Below, piece by piece: positions 48,813-60,139 of a DNA stretch of 64,000 nucleotides. The translations under genes were made by a program, and so were the position numbers. Origin of the DNA: Strigamia acuminata (taxonomy: Eukaryota > Arthropoda > Chilopoda > Geophilomorpha > Linotaeniidae); contig CASHSZ010000054.1 in NCBI GenBank assembly GCA_949358305.1, positions 1 to 64,000 on the forward strand, written 5' to 3'. Numbering within the stretch: the first letter of the stretch is position 1; each line of letters starts with the position of its first letter. The notes beneath the pieces are model-generated. The model saw only the letters and a program-made list of their open reading frames with translations. It searched no databases and had not been told where the DNA came from.

Positions 48813-49584
48813 ACGCATATATATCGCAGACATATCGCGCCCACGACAAAGCACAAACCCATGGCAGTCACCAAAGAATATTTACGCCGCTTCCACGCAC
48901 GTTTTATTTTCTCACAGGCCTCTACACATTTAACTTGCGCGCGCACTTGCTACGTGCTCGTGTGGTCACAATAAATACCTAATTTTCATTAAAATAACGA
49001 ATGAACGAAATCACTTCAACCACACTTGCTACGGTCGACGCATCGACGGCGATTCGCATGCGTTACCGAAAATACCGATAAAAAATCGCAGAAAACACTA
49101 ATCCCGACCCAAAAACCGCCAAAATTACCCTCAACACACGCCAACAACCTTCCACCACTTAAATTACACCGGAAAAAAACAATTTCAAACCGAAAAATCA
49201 ACAAAAAAGGCCAAAAAAATATTGCAAACAAAGAGAAAAGATCAATTATCGAGGCAAATCCCCACCACAAAACAACGCATCGCCGGTATACACTTAAGCG
49301 TACAGTGCACAACACTACTGTTTATTTTCAATGATCCAATAAATAAAATTTGAAACAAAGTTGAGTGGAATTGTACGTTTCTTGTATATTAAAGGTTTTA
49401 TTTTGTTTGTTTACACTTAATTTTTTTTTTCCATCATAGAATGGCGACTCGATACTTTTGTAGCTCGAATTCACTTCGTAAACGTGGTCGGTGTTCATCA
49501 CGCGTCAATGCGCTCGTGCAATAGTATAGGCGCGCATACGATTTGATGCGCGCAAAACTTGCAAAACTTGCACGGAATTTGGGC

Positions 49585-50045
49585 AATTTTTGACAAATTT
49601 CAGCAGATTTTTGCCTGTATTTGACAAATTTCAGAAGATTTTTGCCTATATTTGACAAATTTCAGAAGATTTCCTCAATCCTCAAACATTTGCTGAAATT
49701 TCTCATAAAATTTCTAAAATTAATTGAAATTTGTCTGAAATTTGTCTGGAATTTGTCAAATATTGTCAAAAATCCGTGGAAATTTGTCAAATACTGGCAA
49801 AAATCCATGTAAATTTGTCAAAAATTGCCATAATTCGGTGCAAATTGTGTTAGATATTGGAAAAATTTATTTTAACGCTTCCAACGCGCCAGTAAATCGC
49901 GCGTGCACACGCATGGATTTTTCGTCATAGTTGGATGCGCGCAAACCTCACGTAACTTGCGCCAAAATTTGGCAATTTTTGACAAATTTCAGCAGATTTT
50001 TGCCAGTATTTGACAAATTTCCACTGATTTTTGACAATATTTGAC
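49585..50045. repeat. GACAAATTTCAG/TTTTTGCC inverted-array block
   Basis: Direct units near TTTGACAAATTTCAGCAGA with TTTTTGCC recur at about 30-bp spacing (49587-49680 and again 49977-50045). In between (about 49690-49860) the complement GTCAAAAATCC...AAATTTGTC dominates, so the block can fold on itself. Copies at about 60698-61157 and 62384-62842. Confidence 0.6.
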
Positions 50046-50679
50046 CCAACAACTGCGCCACGTTCCAGGCGCCGGTTTAGGCATTTTAGACCCGTTTTAG
50101 ACCGTTTTAGATGGCGAAAACGTTCTCTCCATCATTTTCTACCCCTGGGTGAGGTTTTCAGCATTCATGATTGATGAAAAAGCTGTTTTCTAACTAGCTG
50201 TCCCATTGCTAGTTTTGGCGTCAGGTTTTAGCAACCTTCCGATCCGACTCTGTCGTCTGCACGACCTCCAAGACTGTTTTAGGGTTAATTTGAGTCAAAT
50301 AATTCATTCTGGGGGTTGTTTTGGGTTTTTTACAAGTGTGTTTTTGTAGTTTTTATTGGTTTCAAACATTGTCAATTCTTTATACAAGTGTAACTTTCAT
50401 TTCTCTGTATTTTGAGAACTTTGCATTGCAGCAAAGTTCATTTCTTGCCCCTTAATTATTGTGTAATTGTTGGTTTTCAAGCCCGTTTTTTAACAATAAC
50501 TTTATTTGAAGTGCCTATTGTTTCAGGCACGTGCTTCCACGTGCCTTTTATTGTTGAGCAATTTCTTGGGCAGTTGCGCTCCTGTTGCTAGCATTGCCGC
50601 GCGTTCTCCGCGCGCGTACTCGCGCGTTTCGCATCACACACATTCGGGTTCAATGGCCTATCGCGGCGGCACATTGTGT

Positions 50680-50780
50680 GGCATAGCGCGGCACGTTGCA
50701 ATTACGTGACGTGGCACGTTGCTGTTACGTGACGCGATAGCCAGTATTTAAGCAGGGGATTCCATCATCGTTTACACAAA
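50680..50780 (+). promoter_or_regulatory. Promoter-like segment before the palindromic array
   Basis: Two TTACGTGACG-type (CRE/E-box-like) sites near 50701 and 50725 precede TATTTAAG at about 50745 and a TCATCGTTTACAC start-like region about 25 bp on. The same segment precedes the second array at about 63560. It lies at the entry to a 1.8-kb inverted repeat with no protein gene. Confidence 0.45.
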
Positions 50781-50819
50781 TGCGCATTGCAACGTGGAGG
50801 CGCATTCGAGTCCTTTTCC

Positions 50820-52630
50820 CAAGCGTTGAAAAAGGACAAAACTCGTATTCGATTCGAAAGCGAATCGAATACGATTTTTGTCCTTTTTCAACGCAAAATT
50901 GTATTCGATTCGCTTTCGAATCGAATACGAGTTTTGCCCTTCTTCAACGCGAAATCGTATTCGACTCGCTTTCGAGTCGAATGCGAATTTTTCCCTTCTT
51001 CAACGCGAAATCGTATTCGACTCGCTTTCGAATCGAATACGAGTTTTGCCCTTCTTCAACGCGAAATCGTATTCGACTCGCTTTCGAGTCGAATGCGAAT
51101 TTTGCCCTTCTTCAACGCGAAATCGTATTCGACTCGTTTTCGAGTCGAATGCGAATTTTGCCCTTCTTCAACGCGAAATCGTATTCGACTCGTTTTCGAG
51201 TCGAATGCGAATTTTGCCCTTCTTCAACGCGAAATCGTATTCGACTCGTTTTCGAGTCGAGTACGAATTTTGCCCTTCTTCAACGCAAAATCGTATTCGA
51301 CTCGTTTTCGAGTCGAGTACGAATTTTGCCCTTTCTTTCTCAACGCGAAATCGTATTCGACTCGTTTTCGAGTCGAATACGAGATAGTCGATGACCCGTT
51401 CCCGGACTTTGACTCGTACGACTCGTATTCGAGATGTATTCGAGATGTATTCGAATCGTATTCGAGTCGCATTCGAGATGGTCGATGATTTCCACTCGCT
51501 CGTATACGCGTTGTATACGAGCTCGTATTTTGATCGTAATCGTAAACGAATCGTTTACAAGTTGTATACAAGTTGTATACGACGTGTATACACCTCGTAT
51601 ACGAACGAAGTTTGGAAAATCCACCGGACACTTACTACGACATGAAAACACATAGTAGTCACATACGTCTTATTTGGAAATTGTGTTTTCACAAACTTCG
51701 TTCGTATACGAGGTGTATACACGTCGTATACGACTTGTATACGACTTGTAAACGATTCGTTTACGATTACGATCAAAATACGAGCTCGTATACAACGCGT
51801 ATACGAGCGAGTGGAAATCATCGACCATCTCGAATACGACTCGAATTCGATTAGTATTCGATTCGAATACGATTCGAATTCGATTCGAATACGAATACGA
51901 TCAAAATACGAACTCGTAACAACTCGAATACAAATCAAAGTCCGGGAAACAAAAATCGACCATCTCGTATACGATTCGAAAGCGAATCGAATACGATTTC
52001 GCGTTGAAGAAGGGCAAAATTCGCATTCGACTCGAAAACGAGTCGAATACGAATTCGCATTCGACTCGAAAACGAGTCGAATACGATTTCGCGTTGAAGA
52101 AGGGCAAAATTCGCATTCGACTCGAAAACGAGTCGAATACGATTTCGCGTTGAAGAAGGGCAAAACTCGCATTCGACTCGAAAACGAGTCGAATACGATT
52201 TCGCGTTGAGAAAGGGCAAAATTCGCATTCGACTCGAAAACGAGTCGAATACGATTTCGCGTTGAAGAAGGGCAAAACTCGCATTCGACTCGAAAACGAG
52301 TCGAATACGATTTCGCATTCGACTCGAAAACGAGTCGAATACGATTTCGCGTCGAAGAAGGGCAAAATTCGCATTCGACTCGAAAACGAGTCGAATACGA
52401 TTTCGCGTTGAAGAAGGGCAAAACTCGCATTCGACTCGAAAACGAGTCGAATACGATTTCGCGTTGAGAAAGGGCAAAATTCGCATTCGACTCGAAAACG
52501 AGTCGAATACGATTTCGCGTTGAAGAAGGGCAAAACTCGCATTCGACTCGAAAACGAGTCGAATACGATTTCGCGTCAAAGAAGGGCAAAATTTGCATTC
52601 GACTCGAAAACGAGTCGAATACGAGATCAT
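50820..52630. repeat. 1.8-kb palindrome built from 56-bp hairpin repeats
   Basis: The left arm holds about ten direct 56-bp units with core GACTCGTTTTCGAGTC (a hairpin with TTTT loop) plus spacer TTGCCCTTCTTCAACGCGAA. The right arm (51965-52630) holds about twelve units of the reverse complement, including some shortened ones. Between them (51380-51960) the arms continue as inverted, non-tandem DNA (for example GTATACGAACGAAGTTTG near 51598 against CAAACTTCGTTCGTATAC near 51693), with a centre of under 100 bp around 51650. The array has almost no stop codons in any frame, so the long open frames over it are composition artefacts. Confidence 0.85.
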
Positions 52631-53033
52631 TTTTTGATCTGGGTCGTGAATGCGTCCGTATGTCACGCGAACGCGTGTTGGAGTCGATTCCGAGTTCGTA
52701 TTCCATCTTGAACGCGCATTGGAGACGTAAACCAGTTTATTTTACCCACTCTCGCTCGATCCCGCTTCATCGCTCCTTGTCGCTCCTGTGAAAAAAAATA
52801 CATGAGAATGTGCAGAAATGAACCTTCCAATACTCACATGAAAATTGACAACCTTGACACAAAACAGTCTATTGACACTCCCAACACCACCCCGGACGTT
52901 TTCCGGAAGAGTTTGGTCCACCCGGAATCCCCAGAATAGTCGCCCCCGAAATGCGGATTTCACGGAAGCCAATCCGCGAAAAGGATATGTTTTTAGCGGC
53001 GCGCCGACGCGTGCGACACACGCTTCTGGAGTG
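52631..53033. other. Segment linking palindrome to next tandem unit
   Basis: GC-richer DNA, unique in the window, ending at the junction TCTGGAGTG|CTTAACC. No gene; open frames on both strands (52742 minus, 52845 plus) lack family content. Confidence 0.4.
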
Positions 53034-54581
53034 CTTAACCTTATGGCGCGCATGCGGATTTCTCGGAGTGCGAAAGGGACCCTATTTTTAACATTACGGC
53101 GGCCTATACCTTGACCCCCTGTTCGCAGTCTCATGGCTGATTTTGCGGATTTCACTTATTTGTATATTCCGCACGATCGCGCGCGTTTTATCAACCTTGG
53201 GAAAGCCGCTTTCTCAAATTTGCAAATTCCACATTGTGTGAACATGCTACAACGCTTCTGTGCGCGTCAATAAAAAAAAAAACCGATTAGAAATGAAATT
53301 CAGGGTTTTGTTAAAATAAAAATTATACAATATAATCAGTCTATAATGCTTCTATAATGCTGTTGGTTTAATCAGCACATTGTAATCGTGTGAAAACACG
53401 CGCGCTCGCAATAATACATTACCCAATGTACTTGCACTGGCATGGACCCATCAGTGCGCACTTTCCCGTGCGTGCTGCTTGCACTATTTACATCAATTGT
53501 TGCTCCACAGGTTGCGCGACCTGCCGGGCAGTTAAGACGTACTAGAATAACCTCAGGATTTGATAAAACCTGATTTTTGGATGACACTAAGTAAATGGCA
53601 GTGAATGTGAGATGTGAGATACACGATGAATTTAATAAAATTTATATTTCCTAATCATGGGATTGGTTTCACGTTTCATAATCCAACAATTAAGTAGAAT
53701 ATCATTATTGCAATTGATTAAAACAAATTTTTTTTACAAATTCTTTGGTTTTACATTTTAAATTTATTTTCCAATAGTTGGCACCATCGCAATTGCTGCG
53801 AGTTTAAAACACTGCATTCAGCAGAATTTACTGCACTTTCAAATCAAGGCCAGGCATACCTACTGCAAAGTAATGTATAAACCATAAAGAAGCCTTTGAT
53901 TCGGAATTGCCTGTAGGTAATTCTGCGCTGGTCTCCAATGGAAATGTCCGCGCCGGTCTTCCGTGCACGGGAAGTCCACAGAAAGTCCGTGCATTCCGTG
54001 CGCTGGGAGTCCGTGCGTCGTACCGCGTGATCTTGCATTGTTTTTTGTGGGCTTTTCCTGATTAGGATTACTTCCTTTTTAACTCTTGAAGAATTAAGTT
54101 TGTTTTTTTTGCTCCAAAACGTCCCAAAACGCCTGAAAATCGCGCAACTCGAGGCAAAACATTACAGTGTGTATTCAAATCAAAACTAGCTACAAATACA
54201 TGCTGAAATTAGCTAAATTTTCAAATTTTTTGGCTTTCAAGAAGTAATGGAAACATTTGACATAACGTGGATCAGTTGCATTCAAAAACTAAAATATTTT
54301 GTGTTTTACTTCAATTTTAAACTAAAAATGATGTCATTTCCTGTTTAAACCCCTGTTAAAGCTTGAAATACATTTTAACTAAAAGAAATAAGTTTGTTTT
54401 TTTCTTCGGCAGTGACGTGTACACACGAGCACGCCTGAGAACGCCAAAAAATGCTAAAAAACGCTCAAAAACGCCTGAAAATCGCGCAACTCGAGGCAAA
54501 ACATTAATTTTTCATCTTTATTTCAACTTTTGTGACGTTTAAAATTGTGTTCTCATGTTTTTTGCCTCAAGTTGCATTGTC

Positions 54582-55561
54582 ATCTGGCGTTTTGGAGTGT
54601 TTTTATGTGTTCGCAGGCGTTCGCAGGCGTTTTTTGGCGTTGTCACTCACTCAAGTGGCCATTTTTAGCATTTTCCGTAGTAAAAATGGCCGTTTTTCGT
54701 CAAAATGGCCATTTTTAGCCATTTTTCAGAGTAAAAATGTTTTTTTTTCACCGTTTTTATAGTAAAATGGCCATTTTTAGTCGTTTTTTTAATCAAAAAT
54801 GGCCGTTTTTATCGTTGAAACGTTATTAAAATGTAACGTTTCAATGGCGTTTTGATCTCGCCTCATTTCCGGTTTTGAAAATTAATAAACGCCCCGGCGT
54901 TTATTCGAGGCAATACCCAACTTGGGCTTTTATTCGCGTCGCACCGCATCATCATCTCACCTTGCCTCCCGTCTTGAAAATTTATAAACGCCCCGGCGTT
55001 TATTCAAGGCAAACCATTGTTTATGTAAGTTTTTCCTGATTAGGATTACTTCTTTTAGAAGAAACACGTTTATTTCTTCTCGTTTAATCTTGAGTCGTGA
55101 TCTCGCCTCGTTTCTGGTCTTAAAAATTAATAAACACCCCGGCTTTTATTCAAGGCAATACGGTACGTTTATGAAACCCAACTTGGGCTTTCATTTTAAA
55201 AAAAGCGCGTGTTCTTACGTCGAACTAAGAGATACAGGTGAATTAGCAACGCCTAATTTGATTTAATAAATAAAGCAAACAACATCTCGCCTCACTTCTG
55301 GCGTTTGTTCGAGGCAAGCCATTGTTTTTGCATTTTTTTTCCTGATTAGGGTTACTTCCTTTTTAACTCTTGAAGAAATAAGTATTTTTTTTTACTCGGC
55401 AGTGACGTGTACGCGCGAGTACGCCTGAGAACGCCAAAAAATACTCCAAAACGCCTGAAAATCGTGCAACTCGAGGCAAAACATTAATTGTTTATTTTTG
55501 TTTCAACTTTTGTAACGTTTACAATTGTGTTCTCATGTTTTTTGCCTCAAGTTGCATTGTC
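54582..55561. repeat. 980-bp segment present only in tandem copy 2
   Basis: It is bounded at both ends by the same direct repeat, TTTTTTGCCTCAAGTTGCAT (about 54559 and 55538). Copy 1 has a single version of this repeat at about 44428. This is what a deletion by recombination between the two repeats in copy 1 would leave. The segment holds four of the TAAACGCC/GGCGTTTA motifs. Confidence 0.7.
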
Positions 55562-58500
55562 ATTTTGCGTTTTGGGGCGTTTTTAGGCATTTTTAGGCAT
55601 TTGCGGGCGTTCTTGGGCGTTTTTTGGCGTTGTCATTCAATCAAATGGCCATTTTTAGCCATTTTTAGCCATTTTTCATAGAAAAATGGTCATTTTTAGC
55701 CGTTTTTCATCCAAAATGGCCGTTTTTCATCCAAAAGGGCCGTTTTTCATCCAAAATGGAATAATTGTTGTGTCCGGATTTTATGTCATTTATTGTCTTA
55801 ATTAAAGTTAACAAAGTGTCTTTAATTTTTGCTTTTCTTGAATTTCAGCTTTTTAGATATTTTTACATATTAAACTTTCATTTTTTGTGATTTATTAAAA
55901 GTTACAGTGTTTTCATGAATTTTAGTGTCTATGATATTGATATTATCTTTATTCATTGCTATTTAAAGTTTTATTACTTCTCTGTGTCTTATTTCTTTAA
56001 TTCTTGCTCATTTTGTGTGATTTTGGATGATTTTTAGTGCATTCGTCGATTTACAGATCACTTGCGTAAGACGCGTGACGTCATATTTCTTAATCTAGTT
56101 CGGTTGTGTTCAAACTTCTAACCTTTTGTTTGGACCTTATTCTTGTGTTATGGATAGGTTTTAGAATTGATTTAGACTAATTTGGGGGTGATCTGTCGAT
56201 TGGTTTGCTTTATTTTTGTCCCGGAACGGTCGTTTTGTCGTTTCGAGCGTTCGTTGTCGGTACGCACTTGTGCGCTGCTGACCGAGTTCATTCCGTTCGG
56301 CAAACGATTATTTTCAAGTGTTCTTTTAATAAATAGTGCTTTTGTTGTAGGAAATTACATTTCCTAATGTTATTTTATTCAATACAGTGTGTATTCTTGA
56401 TTTTATTCTTGTGTTGAAATTCAAATGTCGTGTTTTGCCGCTCTAGCGGATTTGAAGTGGGCGCCATGTTGGATTTCCCCGCTAATTTCTTTATTTATCC
56501 ATTTCATTTGTCTTTTTGAAAATGAATAAACGCCCCGGCGTTTATGCGAGGCAAGCCATAGTTTTTGTAGGTTCTTTCCTGATTAGGGTTACTTGTGACG
56601 TGCACGGGCGAGCTCGCCTGAGGACGCCAAAAAAAGCTCAAAAACGCCCCAAAACGCCTGAAAATCGCGCAACTCGAAGCAAAAAATTACAGTTTGAATT
56701 CAAATCAAAACTAACCACAAATACATGCTACAATTAGGTAAATTTTCAAATTTTTTATCAATAAATGATGACTTTCAAGAAGTATGACAACATTTGACAA
56801 AATTTAGACCAGTTGCATTTAAAAACTAAAATATTTTGTGTTTTACTTCAATTTTAAACCAAAAATGACGTCATTTTTTGTTTAAACCGGCGTTTATTTG
56901 AGGCAAGCACGCCGCTGAGAACGCCAAAAAATGCTCAAAAACACTCCAAAAGGCCTGAAAATCGCGCAACTTGAGGCAAAAAATTAATTTTTCATCTTTG
57001 TTTCAACTTTTGTGACGTTTAAAATTGTGTTTTCAAGTTTTATGCCTCAAGTTGCATTGTCATCTGGCGTTTTGGGGCGTTTTGGGGCGTTCGCAGGCGT
57101 TTGCACGCGTTTTTTGGCGTTGTCACTCACTCAAGTGGCCATTTTTAGCCAATTTTCGAAGTAAAAATGGCCTTTTTTTTATTAAAATGGCCATTTTCAG
57201 CCATTTGTCATAGTAAAAATGGCCATTTTCAGCCATTTTTTATAGTAAAAATGGCCATTTTTCATCCAAAATGGCCGTTTTTCATCCAAAATGACCATTT
57301 TTATCATTGACACGCTATAAAAATGTAACGTTTCAATGGCGTTTTGACGGAATTGGTAAGTTTTGAAATTTCCCGTGTCCCGTTATTGTGACTCCTCGTC
57401 CGGTTTCTCAGAACCGAAACCCTAATACAGGTGAATTAGTGACGCCTAATTTGTTTTAACAAATAAAGCAAACAACATCTCGCCTCACTTCCAGTCTTGA
57501 AAATTAGTAAACGCCCCGGCGTTTATTCGAGGCAAGCCGTTGTTTTTACAGTAATTTCCTGGTTAGGGTTATTTTTTTTTTAACTCTTGAAGAAATAAGT
57601 TTGTTTTTTTCTCGCCTGCACGCGCGAGCTCGCATGAGAATGCTAAAAAATAAGCAAAAACGTTCTAAAACGCCCCAAAACGCTTCAAAATGCTCCAAAA
57701 AGCCTGAAAATCGTGCCACTCAAAGCAAAAAATTATGTTCGCATGTTTTTTGCCTCAAGTTGCACGGTTATCTGGCGTTTTGGTGCGTTCTTGGGGCGTT
57801 TTGGTGCGTTCTTGGGGCGTTTTCGGGCGTTTTTTCGGCGTTGTCACTCACTCCCGCACTTTGCTGTCTTGTTTATTACAATTTGGTTTAGCTGTTGTAT
57901 TTATTTTTATTTGTTTTATGGTTATTTAATGTGTTTTTGTAGCATTCAAAATGTTTTGTTGCCTAATTTCTCGTTTTGGCGCCAACTGTTTGTTTGACAA
58001 CGCCGTGTCAGAATTTAGGGATGATTCTGCTTTGGTTTCTAATTAAAAAAAAAATGTTGTTTTAATTTCAATTGTAACTGCTTATTATAACGTTATTATT
58101 AGTATTTTGTAAAGGTTCATTCTTTTTCCATGTTAATAAAAAATGAAGTAACTTTCGGTGAAAAAAAAAACAGTTAAATGCGGATCAAAATTAAACACAC
58201 ACGAGAAGTTTAATAAACGTCCCGGCGTTTATTCGAGGCAATACGGTACATTTGTGAAACCCAACTTGGAACCCGAAAATAACGTGGGGCCGTCTGAACA
58301 CCTGGATTTGAAATTTCGTCTACGCGCGCGCCGACGCATGGGGAATGCGGGGTGGGGTTCCTTCCCAGTGTTCCGAACGAGTCAATTTCACCCCGAAAAT
58401 ATCCCGAAATTGCTGATACATGCATTTCGAGCCAGAAATATTGATCTTCATGTAAATTTTGATTGTTTAGCTTTTTTTTGAAATTTTACAAATTTTCCTC

Positions 58501-59532
58501 ATCTCCTGCCTTCCTCGCTCATTTAACACCAAAATGGCCTGCATTGAGGATTTTTCCCATAATCCTTTTCACACGTATGGAGCGCAAACAGTCGCAATAA
58601 ATGAAATCAGCGGAATTCGGCCTTGAGTTTGCGACGCCATCTTGAATACGAGTAACAGCACAGTATGGTGTCAATTATTCGAACTGATCGTAAGGCATGG
58701 GACAAAAATTGATTAAAAACGAACAAACATGATTAAAAATCAACAAAAATCGACTGAAATCGGACAATAATCAATTCAGAATGACAAATAACGATTAAAA
58801 TTGGCAAAAATTGTCACAAATAGAGAAAAACCGATTAAAAATCAGCAAGAAACCAATAGAAATTGATAAAATCAAATAAAAATTAACAAATATCCATTTT
58901 GTTTGCTTTTAAACAAATTAAGAACTTTGAAAACACACGACAATTTTAAACAGTAAACACCGGGGTCAAATAAGCGCCGCTACTCGTTTAAACACCGGGG
59001 AGGTGTTAGTGAAGTGCCTCGAGTGGAGAAATTAATAAACGCTCGAGGCACCACGGTAGGCTTATTAAACACAAAATATGAAACGCTCGATCTTCAACAG
59101 GCGCACACGCCCGAGAACACCTCGGCATGCCTCAGCACTCTCCAAGAAACGAGAAAAACCAAGGCAAAAAAAAAAAAATACACCAAAATTAGGACTAAAA
59201 TCAAACACACATGGGGCCCGGAAGATTGATAACATCCCGGCATATATTCAAGGCAGTACGCCATGTTTTTTCCACCATTTTGTAAGTTTATTTCAATATT
59301 CATAAAGTTTATTGCTTTTTGTATCATTAGTAGTATTCCCTTGTGTGATGTGGTTTTATAAATATCACACACAACTGCTTCTGCTGTTTTCTTCACGTTT
59401 ATGCTTCGTGTATGCATGTGAAGCCCTCGCACATCTTTTGAGCACCTGTACACATTTGGACACGCTCAAGGTGCTACATCGCGCGCTCAAACGCACTAGA
59501 TCGCGCGCGCAAACGCGCTACATCACGCATAT

Positions 59533-59924
59533 TAGGGATAAGAACGGACCGGGATAGGGACTGGACTGGTAATGTTTGCCCTATGCGGATACGGGACGGG
59601 ACGGGATTACAGTTGCTAAATTCGTACTGCGAGGCGGAGACAATTTTCTAATTCCAGTTGTTATTTATCACTATTAAGCCTAATATTGAGCCTGATAATG
59701 CTAAAATAAAGTAAATAAACAACAACAACAAACTCATTATTAAAAGTAAATTACACTGTATGACCAAAATATTGTTGTTTCTTTACTTTATTTTAGCATT
59801 ATTAGGCCTAATATTAGGCTTAATACTGATTTATTTCAATTATGCAATCATACGCGCGTATTACGCTAACGTAATGGACCCGGGACGGGTCGGGACCCGA
59901 AAATTGGTCCCGTTCTCATCCCTA
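59533..59924. mobile_element. hAT-like MITE, copy 2 (by unit duplication)
   Basis: Same element and same 8-bp flanks as 48421-48812, at the unit offset of 11112. It was copied with the unit, not inserted anew. Confidence 0.8.
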
Positions 59925-60139
59925 ACGCATATATATCGCAGACATATCGCGCCCACGACAAAGCACAAACCCATGGCAGTCACCAAAGAATATTTACGCC
60001 GCTTCCACGCACGTTTTATTTTCTCACAGGCCTCTACACATTTAACTTGCGCGCGCACTTGCTACGTGCTCGTGTGGTCACAATAAATACCTAATTTTCA
60101 TTAAAATAACGAATGAACGAAATCACTTCAACCACACTT

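Larger units (their letters stand above)
42903..53033. repeat. Giant tandem unit, copy 1 (10,131 bp)
   Basis: From CTTAACCTTATGGCGCGCAT at 42903 onward the sequence matches that from 53034 onward with very few changes: offset 10131 at first, and 11111-11113 after a 980-bp indel. The unit contains the last 58 bases of element 2 ORF3, non-coding DNA with short inverted repeats, a hAT-like MITE, T-rich arrays, a promoter-like segment and the 50.8-52.6 kb palindrome. No ORF longer than about 120 codons exists outside the palindromic array. Confidence 0.9.

Noticed and set aside
46489-49334. Many 60-119 codon frames in the tandem unit (and their copies at +11112)
   Set aside because: They overlap repeats or a MITE, are mutually antisense, and show no protein-family content.
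50780-51488. Open frames of 169-233 codons over the left palindrome arm
   Set aside because: The 56-bp repeat has almost no stop codons in any frame and is not a multiple of three, so all three frames are open by composition and give the same peptide words in rotation.
50820-52630. CRISPR-like array
   Set aside because: Spacers are not unique, the units are contiguous and self-complementary, and the context is eukaryotic.
51555-52706. Open frames of 213-383 codons (both strands) over the right arm
   Set aside because: Same composition artefact of the inverted array; no start context, domain or codon pattern.
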